NCBI GenBank assembly: GCA_937926175.1
Contig: CALANV010000035.1
Span: 1 to 64,000, forward strand
Direction: 5' to 3'
DNA length: 64,000 bases
Source of the DNA: an uncultured Rhodospirillales bacterium
Lineage (GTDB): Bacteria > Pseudomonadota > Alphaproteobacteria > CACIAM-22H2
The position numbers and the translations under genes are program-made. Below, in pieces: positions 35,340 to 43,205 of this stretch. Below the pieces are notes generated by a model. It was not told the DNA's origin and searched no databases. It saw only the letters and a list, made by a program, of their open reading frames with translations. Positions within the stretch are counted from its first letter, which is position 1, and every line of letters starts with the position of its first letter.

Positions 35340-35795
35340 TTACTCGACCACCATCAACGGTTCGCCGTATTCGACCGGAGCGCCGTCGCGGACGAAGATC
35401 TGCGTCACGGTTCCGTTCCGCGGGCTGCGGATCTGGTTCATCACCTTCATCGCTTCGATGATCAGCAGCGTCTGGCCCTCCGTCACGCGGTCGCCGACCT
35501 TGACGAACGGCGGTGCTCCCGGTTCGGGGGCAACGTAGGCCGTGCCGACCATCGGTGCCGTGATCGTGCCCGGTGGCGGTGCGTCGGGGGAGGCGGCAGC
35601 TCCCGCCGTCGGGGCAGGGCCTGTAGGCGCCGGGGCCGGGGGTGTCGCGATGGCCTGCACCATGGGGGCGGCCGGCCGGGCAACCCGGATGCGGCGTTCG
35701 CCTTCGGCGTACTCGATCTCGCCGAGACCGGTTTCGTTGAGAATGTCGGCGAGTTTGCGGATCAGATCCGGGTCGACGGAGAACTTGTTCGGCAT
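35340..35795 (-). CDS. accB: Acetyl-CoA carboxylase biotin carboxyl carrier protein
   Basis: The protein has 151 residues. An N-terminal helical region (LIRKLADILNETGLGEIEYAEG) is followed by an alanine/proline-rich linker (about 40-75) and a biotinyl domain ending in the biotinylation motif EAMKVMN, with Lys117 as the acceptor. Its ATG shares one base with the aroQ stop (TGATG at 35793-35797), so translation is coupled. It carries carboxybiotin between AccC and the carboxyltransferase AccAD. Confidence 0.97.
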   Translation of the reverse strand: MPNKFSVDPDLIRKLADILNETGLGEIEYAEGERRIRVARPAAPMVQAIATPPAPAPTGPAPTAGAAASPDAPPPGTITAPMVGTAYVAPEPGAPPFVKVGDRVTEGQTLLIIEAMKVMNQIRSPRNGTVTQIFVRDGAPVEYGEPLMVVE

Positions 35796-36250
35796 CAGTC
35801 TCTGGTCTCGGCAATTAGGCGGGCGAGCGCATCGAGCGCGTAGAGATAGCCCTGGCCGCCGAACCCGCAGATCACGCCGCGCGCGACCGGGCTGATATGC
35901 GAATGATGGCGGAAGGACTCGCGGGCGTAGATGTTGGAAAGGTGGACCTCGACGACCGGCAGCTCGCAAAGCAGCAGCGCATCGAGCACCGCGATCGAGG
36001 TGTGGGACAGTGCGCCGGCGTTGATGATGATCCCGTCGGCCGTGTCGCGGGCCTCGTGAATCCACTCGACCAGCTGGCCCTCATAGTTGGTCTGGCGGAA
36101 GTCGACGGTGACGCCGAGATCCGCCGCGCGTTCGCGGCAGGCAGCCTCGATGTCGCCGAGCGTCTCGCGCCCGTAGATCTCGGGCTGGCGGACGCCAAGC
36201 ATGTTCAGATTCGGACCGTTCAGGATCAGGATGATCGGGGGTTCTGCCAC
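35795..36250 (-). CDS. aroQ: 3-dehydroquinate dehydratase, type II
   Basis: The protein has 151 residues from GTG 36250; an ATG 81 nt further upstream would add a non-conserved, basic leader. The type II signature is clear: ILILNGPNLNMLGVRQPEIYG (catalytic Tyr), FRQTNYEGQLVEWIHEA, INAGALSHTS and EVHLSNIYARESFRHHS. It performs the third step of the shikimate pathway. The stop overlaps the accB start by one base. The unusual GTG start has no obvious Shine-Dalgarno sequence. Confidence 0.95.
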   Translation of the reverse strand: MAEPPIILILNGPNLNMLGVRQPEIYGRETLGDIEAACRERAADLGVTVDFRQTNYEGQLVEWIHEARDTADGIIINAGALSHTSIAVLDALLLCELPVVEVHLSNIYARESFRHHSHISPVARGVICGFGGQGYLYALDALARLIAETRD

Positions 36251-36406
36251 GGGAAATCCATTTGGCCGGCAGCGCCGAGTCGGCGTGGCCCTTATAGCAT
36301 GGTCGTCCCGGGGCGCAACCGTGCCGCGCATCCGTGGCCCCCGCGCCCGGGCTGCTCAAAAATTTGGCCGCGGGTGCAATTTTCACTTTTCATCCAGGCG
36401 AATCGA

Positions 36407-36414
36407 TATATATA
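36407..36414 (+). promoter_or_regulatory. AT-rich -10-like block in the ornithine decarboxylase leader region
   Basis: TATATATA stands out in GC-rich DNA and is a plausible -10 element for the long leader transcript of the decarboxylase. I cannot place a convincing -35 hexamer 17 bp upstream, so the call is weak. Confidence 0.35.
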
Positions 36415-36419
36415 CGGAC

Positions 36420-36734
36420 CTTGACGCACCCGCACGTGCCTCTGGCTCCCGGGCTCATCTGTCCGGGGTGGTTTAAGCAACGACGTTAGGCGTCCTTCCC
36501 TCGTGCCGACCGAGTGGGCGGTGAGTGCAAGAGGTTGGGAGTCCTGGTTGTTCGGACCATGGTTGTATCCAAGCTGGGGCGCAGCGAGCGCGTCGCCGCC
36601 CCCATACCCGACATCCAGTTCTTTCCCGAATGCCTTGCCGCAGCCACGCGGGCGACACCGCGTTTGGTTGTCGGCCTAAACGCCCTGGGCGTGACTGGCC
36701 GGTGATTTTTTGCCGGAAAGGACTGTTGACTTAG
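36420..36734 (+). ncRNA. Structured 5' leader, candidate speF-type cis-regulatory RNA
   Basis: The 483-bp gap between aroQ and the ornithine decarboxylase gene holds no convincing gene. Instead it contains many stable hairpins: ACCG-N6-CGGT near 36510, a GGGGCG/CGCCCC stem near 36576-36604, ACGCGG-N6-CCGCGT at 36646-36663, and the terminator-like hairpin at 36668-36711. A long structured leader upstream of an alphaproteobacterial ornithine decarboxylase is the known setting of the speF RNA motif (Rfam RF00518, established as a candidate cis-regulator). Assignment rests on position and structure; I did not align it to the covariance model. Confidence 0.55.
36668..36711 (+). terminator. Attenuator-like intrinsic terminator before the decarboxylase start
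   Basis: TTGTCGGCC (36668-36676) pairs with GGCCGGTGA (36697-36705), nine pairs including three G-U, and an inner ACGCC/GGCGT hairpin (36680-36692). TTTTTT (36706-36711) follows immediately. It lies 23 nt before the start codon, so if formed it would stop transcription ahead of the gene. CCGG at 36699-36702 can alternatively pair with CCGG at 36713-36716 next to the AAGGA ribosome site. Confidence 0.65.
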
Positions 36735-37865
36735 ATGACCCCAAAGATTGCCCGCTTCCTTGCCGAGCACAATCCGCCGACCCCGTGCCTTGTCGTCGAT
36801 CTCGACGTCATTGCGCACAACTACAAGCGGCTCAAGAAGGCGCTGCCGCTCGCGCAGATCTTTTACGCCGTGAAGGCAAATCCGGCGCCCGAGATCCTGC
36901 GCGTTCTCGACTCGCTTGGCTCCAATTTCGACACGGCCTCCATCTACGAGATCGAGGACTGCCTCGCGCTCGGCATCAGCGCCGATCGCCTGTCGTTCGG
37001 CAGCACGATCAAGAAGGAGGACCACATCCGCCGCGCCTTCGAGGCCGGCGTCAACCTGTATGCGTTCGATTCGCCAGCCGAACTGGAGAAGCTGGCCCGT
37101 GCCGCGCCGGGCGCGCGCGTGTTCTGCCGCATCTTCATGACGGGTGAAGGAGCCGACTGGCCGCTTTCGCGCAAGTTCGGCTGCTCGGTCGAAATGGCCA
37201 AGGACCTGCTGATCCGCGCCCGCGACCTGGGGCTCGACCCGCACGGGGTGTCGTTCCACGTCGGCTCGCAGCAGCGCGACCTGTCGCAATGGGATGTCGC
37301 GGTCGGCAAGACCAAGATGCTGTTCACGGCGCTGAACGAGGCCGGCATCGAGCTCAAGCTGATCAATCTGGGCGGCGGTTTCCCGGCCCGCTACCGGCAG
37401 CGCATTCCGACCATCGACGCCTATGCGGCCGCGATCATGGATGCGATGACGAAGCACTTCGGCAACAACCTGCCGCAGATGATCATCGAGCCGGGCCGCG
37501 GCATCGCCGGCGATGCGGGCGTGATCCAGTCCGAGGTCGTCCTCATTTCGACCAAGGGCGACGACGACGACCGGCGCTGGATCTATCTCGATATCGGCAA
37601 GTTCGGCGGGCTGCCGGAGACCATGGGCGAAGCGATCCAGTACCGGATCAAGACGCCCCATGACGGCAAGCCGGTTGGCCCCGTCGTGATCGCCGGGCCG
37701 ACCTGCGACGAGATGGACATGCTGTACGAGAAGGCCGGCTACAAGCTGCCGATCGACCTCGCGGTCGGCGACAAGGTTCAGATCCTGGCCACCGGCGCGT
37801 ATACGACGACCTATGCGTCGGTCGGCTTCAACGGCTTCCCGCCGCTCAAGAGCTATTACGTCTGA
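36735..37865 (+). CDS. Ornithine decarboxylase, PLP fold type III
   Basis: The protein has 376 residues. PLP is bound by Lys47 in YAVKANP. Other motifs are the SFHVGSQQ loop, EPGRGIAG phosphate site and the C-terminal GPTCDEMDML with the catalytic Cys. This is the alanine-racemase-fold ornithine/lysine decarboxylase group, distinct from the large SpeC/SpeF type. It makes putrescine from ornithine (cadaverine from lysine in some members). A structured leader with an attenuator-like hairpin precedes it and a strong terminator follows, so it is a single-gene unit under RNA-level control. Confidence 0.92.
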   Translation: MTPKIARFLAEHNPPTPCLVVDLDVIAHNYKRLKKALPLAQIFYAVKANPAPEILRVLDSLGSNFDTASIYEIEDCLALGISADRLSFGSTIKKEDHIRRAFEAGVNLYAFDSPAELEKLARAAPGARVFCRIFMTGEGADWPLSRKFGCSVEMAKDLLIRARDLGLDPHGVSFHVGSQQRDLSQWDVAVGKTKMLFTALNEAGIELKLINLGGGFPARYRQRIPTIDAYAAAIMDAMTKHFGNNLPQMIIEPGRGIAGDAGVIQSEVVLISTKGDDDDRRWIYLDIGKFGGLPETMGEAIQYRIKTPHDGKPVGPVVIAGPTCDEMDMLYEKAGYKLPIDLAVGDKVQILATGAYTTTYASVGFNGFPPLKSYYV

Positions 37866-37890
37866 CGGTCTGCGACCGTCACCTGAGACA

Positions 37891-37918
37891 GGCCCGGACG
37901 GCGACGCCCGGGCCTTTT
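37891..37918 (+). terminator. Rho-independent terminator after the decarboxylase gene
   Basis: GGCCCGG (37891-37897) pairs with CCGGGCC (37908-37914), followed by TTTT, 25 bp after the stop codon. Confidence 0.85.
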
Positions 37919-38055
37919 GCTTTGCGGGCCGCGCCCTCGATGACCCGGCTTCACGGGGCCTCGGTGCCGAATTGCGGCAGGCTTGCATTTGCAGCAACCC
38001 TTTCCGGCAGTCTTATCTATGCTTGCGGGCGTAGAGGCGCCGCTAGAGTGTGCGC

Positions 38056-38970
38056 ATGTCAGACCGCCCGCAGCTTCTGCCGACGCTTGCCGCCGTCCTG
38101 GCGACCGTGCTTGGCGGTTCCGCCATCGTCGCGACGCGACTTGCCCTGGGCGACGGTGAGCCCGATGCCTTGGTCTTCTCCGTGCTTCGGTACGTCGGTG
38201 CCAGTATCGTGATGGTCGCGATCGCGTTCGCCACGCTGGGGCGGCGCTTTCGGATCATCGGACCGGGCCTGGTACCGGTCATGGCATTGGGCGTCCTTCA
38301 GTACGCCCTCTTCGGGTGGCTGTTCACGGCCTCATCGCACTATATGCCGGCGGCGCGGGGCGGGCTCATCTTCGCCACGATGCCCATCCTGACACTGGGG
38401 CTGTCGGTGCTGCTTGGTCGGGAACGGTTGACCGTGGCGAAGACCGTGGGGGCGGCCCTCGCTTGCGGCGGGGTTGCGTTCGCGCTCGGCGAAGGCGCGC
38501 TCGTGACGGGACCGGAGGTGTGGAAGGGCGATCTGATGATGTTCGGCGCTGCGCTCGCGGGGTCGACCTACAACGTTCTGTCCGGCATCTATCTGCGGAA
38601 CATGCCGGCTCTCGGCATGATGGCGATACAGCTGCCGGTCGGGGCCGCCGTGCTGCTCGCCGTATTTGCGGTGAGCGGCGATCTTTCCGAACTCTTCGCG
38701 CTCGATGCCATCGAATGGGGGGCGGCCATCTACGTCGCGACGCTCGGCGGTGCCGCGTCGTTCTATCTGTGGATCTGGGCGCTCGAACGGATCGCACCGT
38801 CGCGCGTTGCCGTGACCGTCACGTTCAATCCGGTTTCGGCGACGCTGCTCGGCGCTCTCGTTCTGGGAGAGCCGTTGACCTGGCGCATGGCAGTCGGCCT
38901 AGCGGGGATCGTCGCCGGGATCACGATCGCGAACTGGCCGGCGCGGCAGCCGGCACCGGCTTCCGGCTAG
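38056..38970 (+). CDS. DMT superfamily (EamA) transporter
   Basis: The protein has 304 residues from ATG 38056 (a GTG two codons earlier is possible). About ten hydrophobic segments form two EamA repeats, with the repeat-defining features GGSAIVATRLALGDGEPDALVFSVLRYVGASIVMV and, in the second half, YNVLSGIYLRNMPALGMMAIQLPVGAAVLLAVFAV and SVTFNPVSATLLGALVLGE-like VTFNPVSATLLGALVLGEPLTWR. Such proteins export metabolites or amino acids. It converges with the MarR gene. Substrate unknown. Confidence 0.88.
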   Translation: MSDRPQLLPTLAAVLATVLGGSAIVATRLALGDGEPDALVFSVLRYVGASIVMVAIAFATLGRRFRIIGPGLVPVMALGVLQYALFGWLFTASSHYMPAARGGLIFATMPILTLGLSVLLGRERLTVAKTVGAALACGGVAFALGEGALVTGPEVWKGDLMMFGAALAGSTYNVLSGIYLRNMPALGMMAIQLPVGAAVLLAVFAVSGDLSELFALDAIEWGAAIYVATLGGAASFYLWIWALERIAPSRVAVTVTFNPVSATLLGALVLGEPLTWRMAVGLAGIVAGITIANWPARQPAPASG

Positions 38971-38983
38971 AGTCGCGCGCCAG

Positions 38984-39517
38984 TCAGTCTTCTGCTTTCT
39001 TCGCTTTCGTGCGATAGAGCTGGACCGCCTGATCCATCAGCTTGGTCACGAGGCGGTCGAGCGTCTCGCGCTCGGCCGGGGTAAGTCCTGCCAGAAGCGC
39101 CGCCTCGATCTCGCGCGCCATCGGCACGATCGCATCGTGCATCCGGCGCCCGGTTCGCGACAGGCGCAGCGCCGAACGTCGCCGGTCAGTGGCGTCGGTG
39201 GTACGGTCGACCACATTCGTCTTGATGAGACGCGCAACTGCACGGCTGACCCGTACCTTGTCCATCGCCGTTCGTTCGGCGACCTCGTTCGCTGACAGCG
39301 GCGCAAAGCGTCCGAGCACGGCCATCACGCGCCATTCCGGAATGCTCAGGCCAAATCTCTCACCATACATCCGGGCGAAGGCGCGGCTCATCGTATTGGT
39401 TAGCACCGATAGCCGATAGGGGAGGAACCGCTCAAGGGCAAACGGCTCATCCTCTCCCGGCATGTCATCGGCCGAGGGCGACGGGCGGGGAACCGAAACG
39501 GGTTGCATTGGTTTCAT
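38984..39517 (-). CDS. MarR family transcriptional regulator (likely repressor of tyrosine catabolism)
   Basis: The protein has 177 residues from ATG 39517. A disordered start is followed by the MarR winged helix: FGLSIPEWRVMAVLGRFAPLSANEVAERTAMDKVRVSRAVARLIKTNVV and the wing RTTDATDRRRSALRLSRTGRRM. It is divergent from hpd and its own ATG lies inside the palindrome GTTTCATTTGAAAC, an arrangement that argues for autoregulation and control of the hpd operon, as in HmgR-type MarR regulators. No Shine-Dalgarno precedes the ATG, and the predicted transcript start is only 1-2 nt away, so it may be leaderless. Confidence 0.92.
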   Translation of the reverse strand: MKPMQPVSVPRPSPSADDMPGEDEPFALERFLPYRLSVLTNTMSRAFARMYGERFGLSIPEWRVMAVLGRFAPLSANEVAERTAMDKVRVSRAVARLIKTNVVDRTTDATDRRRSALRLSRTGRRMHDAIVPMAREIEAALLAGLTPAERETLDRLVTKLMDQAVQLYRTKAKKAED

Positions 39518-39530
39518 TTGAAACTATTAT
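39503..39530 (+). promoter_or_regulatory. Promoter for the hpd-hmgA-fahA operon
   Basis: TTGCAT (39503-39508) and TATTAT (39525-39530), the latter a 5/6 match to the -10 consensus, are 16 bp apart. The MarR palindrome fills the spacer. Transcription would start near 39537, 67 nt before hpd. Confidence 0.55.
39511..39524. promoter_or_regulatory. MarR-type operator palindrome
   Basis: GTTTCATTTGAAAC is a perfect 6-2-6 inverted repeat. It occupies the spacer of the hpd promoter and overlaps the start codon (39515-39517) and predicted transcription start of the divergent MarR gene, so one bound dimer could block both. Confidence 0.6.
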
Positions 39531-39553
39531 AGACGTGTCCTAAACGACTGCAA
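39526..39553 (-). promoter_or_regulatory. Divergent promoter for the MarR gene
   Basis: Reading the minus strand, TTGCAG (39553-39548) and a perfect TATAAT (39531-39526) are separated by 16 bp. The -10 overlaps the hpd -10 on the other strand. The start site would be about 39519, one or two bases before the ATG at 39517. Confidence 0.5.
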
Positions 39554-39603
39554 CGACGGCACGCGCTGAGCAATCTTTTTGTGCCGCCAGCAACGGAGGG
39601 CTC

Positions 39604-40719
39604 ATGGCTGCGGGTCTGCATGACGTCATCGACGCCCCGGAAGGGGTGACGACGCAAAACCCCATGGGCACGGACGGCTTCGAGTTCGTCGAATACACCG
39701 CACTGGATCCCAAGGCGCTCGGCCGATTGTTCGAATCGATGGGCTTCACGGCCGTGGCGCGGCACCGTTCGAAGGATGTGACGCTCTACCGCCAGGGCGA
39801 CGTCAACTTCATCGTCAATGCGGAGCCCGACAGCTTCGCCCAGGCCTTCGCGCGCGTGCACGGTCCGTCGGCCTGCGCGATGGCGTTCCGGGTCGCCGAT
39901 GCCGCTTATGCCTATCGGCGCGCGATCGAGCTCGGCGCCAAGCCTGTCGAGGGCCGGATCGGCCCCATGGAACTCAACATCCCCGCGATCGAAGGCATTG
40001 GCGGCAGCCTGATCTATCTCGTCGATCGTTATGGGACCCGTGGCACGATCTACGATGTCGACTTCCGGCCGTTGCCGGGTGTCGATCAGAACCCCATGGG
40101 CGTGGGCCTCGTCTATATCGACCATCTGACGCACAACGTTCATCGCGGCCGGATGGAAGAATGGGCGCGCTTCTACGAAAAGATCTTCAACTTCCGGGAG
40201 ATGCGCTACTTCGACATCGAAGGCAAGCTGACCGGCCTCAGGTCGAAGGCGATGACGAGTCCGTGCGGCAAGATCCGCATTCCGATCAACGAGTCGGCCG
40301 ACGACAGGTCGCAGATCGAGGAGTTTCTCGAGGCCTATCGCGGCGAGGGGATTCAGCACATCGCGCTCGGCACCGACGACATCTACGCGACGGTGGAAGA
40401 ACTGCGCCGGCGTGGGGTGGAGTTTCTCGATACGCCGGACACGTATTACGAAATGGTCGACAAGCGCCTGCCGGGCCATGGCGAGGATCTCGCCCGGCTA
40501 CAGCGCAATCGCATCCTGATCGACGGAGCGCCGAAACTCAGCCCCGACAGCGACGATCGCGGTCTGCTGCTGCAGATCTTCACCAAGACCGTCATCGGAC
40601 CGATCTTCTTCGAGATCATCCAGCGCAAGGGCAATGAGGGGTTCGGCGAGGGCAATTTCCGCGCCCTGTTCGAATCGATTGAACTTGACCAGATCCGCAG
40701 AGGAGTCCTTCAAGCATGA
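39604..40719 (+). CDS. hpd: 4-hydroxyphenylpyruvate dioxygenase
   Basis: The protein has 371 residues. Two glyoxalase/vicinal-oxygen-chelate repeats are visible: the N-terminal one with GFEFVEYTALDPKALGRLFESMGFTAVARH, and the catalytic C-terminal one with YIDHLTHNVHRGRMEEWARFYEKIFNFREMRYFD (first iron His), GIQHIALGTDDIYATVEELR (second His) and GLLLQIFTKTVIGPIFFEIIQRKG (Glu ligand). It converts 4-hydroxyphenylpyruvate to homogentisate. Its stop overlaps the hmgA start as ATGA. The MarR operator controls the promoter. Confidence 0.97.
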   Translation: MAAGLHDVIDAPEGVTTQNPMGTDGFEFVEYTALDPKALGRLFESMGFTAVARHRSKDVTLYRQGDVNFIVNAEPDSFAQAFARVHGPSACAMAFRVADAAYAYRRAIELGAKPVEGRIGPMELNIPAIEGIGGSLIYLVDRYGTRGTIYDVDFRPLPGVDQNPMGVGLVYIDHLTHNVHRGRMEEWARFYEKIFNFREMRYFDIEGKLTGLRSKAMTSPCGKIRIPINESADDRSQIEEFLEAYRGEGIQHIALGTDDIYATVEELRRRGVEFLDTPDTYYEMVDKRLPGHGEDLARLQRNRILIDGAPKLSPDSDDRGLLLQIFTKTVIGPIFFEIIQRKGNEGFGEGNFRALFESIELDQIRRGVLQA

Positions 40720-41858
40720 AGAACTGGATCAGCTTTCCTCGCCGCGAGGGCAATGCATCGCGTCAGGCCCATACGCGGATTCCCGAAGGCACGTACGAGC
40801 GGGAACTCGGCAAGGAAGGTTTTTTCGGTCCTGCGACGCAGATGTATCACGCCCACCCGCCGACGGGCTGGATCAAATGGGAGGGCGACCTGCGGCCGCG
40901 CGCCTTCGATCTGAACAAGATCAATTCGACGTCCGCCTCGCCGTGGGACGCACCGACGATTCTGTCCAACGCCGCCATGAAGTTCCGCTGGTGGCGGATG
41001 GAAGGGCGCATGGATCACCTCGCCCGCAACGCCGATGGTGACGAGCTCATCTTCATTCACGAGGGCGCAGGCGATCTGTTCTGCGACTACGGCCACCTGA
41101 GCTTCCGGGACGGCGACTACATCATGTTGCCGCGGTCCACGATGTGGCGGATCGAAGCGACGGAGCCGGTGACAGCGCTGCTGATCGAAGCGACGAACGA
41201 CAGCTACCGTCTGCCGGAGAAGGGCATCGTCGGAAGACACGCGATCTTCGATCCGGGCGTGCTCGACGTGCCGTCGCTGGACGAGGCGTTCGCGGCGCAG
41301 AAGAGCGAGACCGAGACCCGCGTGGTCATCAAACGGGGCGGCAAGCTGTCGACCGTGACGTACCCGTTCAATCCGCTCGATGCAGTCGGCTGGCAGGGCG
41401 ATCTCTGTCCGGTGCGGGTCAACTGGCGCGACATCCGGCCGCTGATGAGCCATCGCTATCACCTGCCGCCGTCGGCACATACGACCTTCGTCGCCGGACG
41501 CTTCGTCGTGTGCACGTTCGCACCGCGGCCGGCCGAGAGCGATCCGGACGCGCTGAAGCTGCCGTTCTTCCACAACAACGACGACTACGACGAGATCATC
41601 TTCTATCACCACGGCAAGTTCTTCTCGCGCGACAACATCCATCCCGGGATGGTGACCCTGCATCCCTGCGGCTTTACGCACGGGCCGCATCCAAAGGCAT
41701 TCGCGCTCGCGCAGCAGTCGAAGGGCGGCCATATCCTGGACGAGGTTGCGGTGATGATCGACACACGCGATGCGGTCGAGGTCGCGAGGCTTCCGGAGGG
41801 CGTCGAGTGGCACGGCTATGTCGACAGCTGGAAGCCGAAACAGGCCGCTGCCGAGTAG
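40716..41858 (+). CDS. hmgA: Homogentisate 1,2-dioxygenase
   Basis: The protein has 380 residues, shorter than the 430-450-residue Pseudomonas and human enzymes and matching the compact bacterial type. The opening NWISFPRREGNASRQAHTRIPEGTYERELGKEGFFGPATQMYH is family-typical. Cupin segments include DELIFIHEGAGDLFCDYG and NNDDYDEIIFYHHGKFFSRDNIHPGMVTLHPCGFTHGPH, which carries the iron-binding histidines and glutamate. It opens the homogentisate ring to maleylacetoacetate. It is translationally coupled to hpd. Confidence 0.94.
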   Translation: MKNWISFPRREGNASRQAHTRIPEGTYERELGKEGFFGPATQMYHAHPPTGWIKWEGDLRPRAFDLNKINSTSASPWDAPTILSNAAMKFRWWRMEGRMDHLARNADGDELIFIHEGAGDLFCDYGHLSFRDGDYIMLPRSTMWRIEATEPVTALLIEATNDSYRLPEKGIVGRHAIFDPGVLDVPSLDEAFAAQKSETETRVVIKRGGKLSTVTYPFNPLDAVGWQGDLCPVRVNWRDIRPLMSHRYHLPPSAHTTFVAGRFVVCTFAPRPAESDPDALKLPFFHNNDDYDEIIFYHHGKFFSRDNIHPGMVTLHPCGFTHGPHPKAFALAQQSKGGHILDEVAVMIDTRDAVEVARLPEGVEWHGYVDSWKPKQAAAE

Positions 41859-41916
41859 TCCGTCGTTCTGGTCGCGGGCGGGCCGCGACCGCGCCATCTG
41901 AGAAAGGAATCGAGTG

Positions 41917-42939
41917 ATGAAACTCGCAACGCTGAGGGAAGGCGGGCGTGACGGCACGCTCGTGGTCGTGTCACGGGATCTCACGCACGCCGTCAGGGTG
42001 CCCAGCATTGCGCCGACATTGCAGGCGGCACTGGATAACTGGAGCGAGGTTCATGCCGAGCTCGCATCCGTCTACCGCTTGCTCAACGAGAATCACCTCG
42101 AATGCTGCGGCGACGAGCGTGCGTTCAAGCTGGATCAGCGGGCATTGATGGCGCCGCTGCCGCGCGCCTATCAGTTCGCCGACGGCAGTGCATACCTGAA
42201 CCATGTCGAGCTCGTCCGCCGGGCGCGGGGAGCGGAAATGCCGCCGTCCTTCCTTACCGATCCGCTCATGTATCAGGGCGCCTCGGACGGGTTTCTCGGG
42301 CCGTTCGACGATATCGAGGCCATCGACGAGGCGCATGGAATCGATTTCGAGGCGGAGGTCGCCGTCATCACCGACGACGTGCCGATGGGCGTCACGCCCG
42401 AGCAGGCGAGACGGCATATCAAGCTGCTGATGCTCGTGAACGACGTCAGCCTGCGCAATCTGATTCCGGGCGAGCTTGCCAAGGGCTTCGGCTTCTTCCA
42501 GTCGAAGCCGGCATCGAGCTGTTCGCCGGTGGCGGTCACCCCGGACGAGCTGGGGACGGCCTGGGATGGCGGGAAGGTCAACCTACCGCTCGTCACGCAT
42601 CTCAACGGCGAACTGTTCGGCAGGCCCAATGCCGGCGTCGACATGAATTTCGATTTCGGGCAGCTGATTGCGCATGCAGCGCGCACGCGCCGGCTTTGTG
42701 CCGGCACCATCATCGGCTCCGGCACCGTCTCCAACCGGGACCGCTCGACCGGGTCGTCTTGCCTGGCCGAAAAGCGCACGATCGAAACTATCGACCACGG
42801 AAAGCCGATCACGCCGTTCATGAAGTTCGGTGATCGTGTCCGGATCGAGATGTTCGACAGCCAGGGGCGCTCGATCTTCGGCGCGATCGACCAGAAGATC
42901 GTGAAGTACGTCCCGCGCCAAGTCGGCGCCGCCGCGTAG
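41917..42939 (+). CDS. fahA: Fumarylacetoacetate hydrolase family protein
   Basis: The protein has 340 residues from ATG 41917, with AAAGGA 8 nt upstream (a GTG one codon earlier also exists). The FAH fold is clear: YLNHVELVRRARGAEMPPSFLTDPLMYQG, DFEAEVAVITDDVP (metal acidic residues) and CAGTIIGSGTVSN near the C-terminus. It probably cleaves fumarylacetoacetate to fumarate and acetoacetate, the last step of this pathway. It is 58 bp after hmgA. The 266-bp region after it (42940-43205) contains a small GATCCCC/GGGGAT hairpin but no gene I can support. Confidence 0.9.
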   Translation: MKLATLREGGRDGTLVVVSRDLTHAVRVPSIAPTLQAALDNWSEVHAELASVYRLLNENHLECCGDERAFKLDQRALMAPLPRAYQFADGSAYLNHVELVRRARGAEMPPSFLTDPLMYQGASDGFLGPFDDIEAIDEAHGIDFEAEVAVITDDVPMGVTPEQARRHIKLLMLVNDVSLRNLIPGELAKGFGFFQSKPASSCSPVAVTPDELGTAWDGGKVNLPLVTHLNGELFGRPNAGVDMNFDFGQLIAHAARTRRLCAGTIIGSGTVSNRDRSTGSSCLAEKRTIETIDHGKPITPFMKFGDRVRIEMFDSQGRSIFGAIDQKIVKYVPRQVGAAA

Positions 42940-43205
42940 GGCGTCGACTTAGGCGAAGGGCGGTCTGTGCGGACCCCGCTGCAGGTACGGTTGCGGGAGC
43001 TCAATCCGCCGGCACGAACGTCGTCGCCTCAGGGGCGCGCTGCTCGCCTCGCGACAGCAGCCGATCCCCTGAGGGGATGCGCAGCCCCGATAGGGATGCC
43101 TCCGGAAATTGCGGTCAAAGCATAGGCGCCCCGCGAACAACGGACTGGTGGCCGGGCGACCGTGTGATAGGTAGTCCCCGTCGGCGCATTTGCGAGGTCG
43201 GATCC

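Noticed and set aside
36514..36705. Short plus-strand frame in the ornithine decarboxylase leader as a leader peptide
   Set aside because: No good ribosome site, no repeated Orn/Arg/Lys codons and no arrest-peptide pattern; RNA structure explains the region better.
43064..43078. ATCCCC-TGA-GGGGAT hairpin after fahA as a terminator
   Set aside because: Six-base stem without T-run, so not strong enough to annotate as a terminator.
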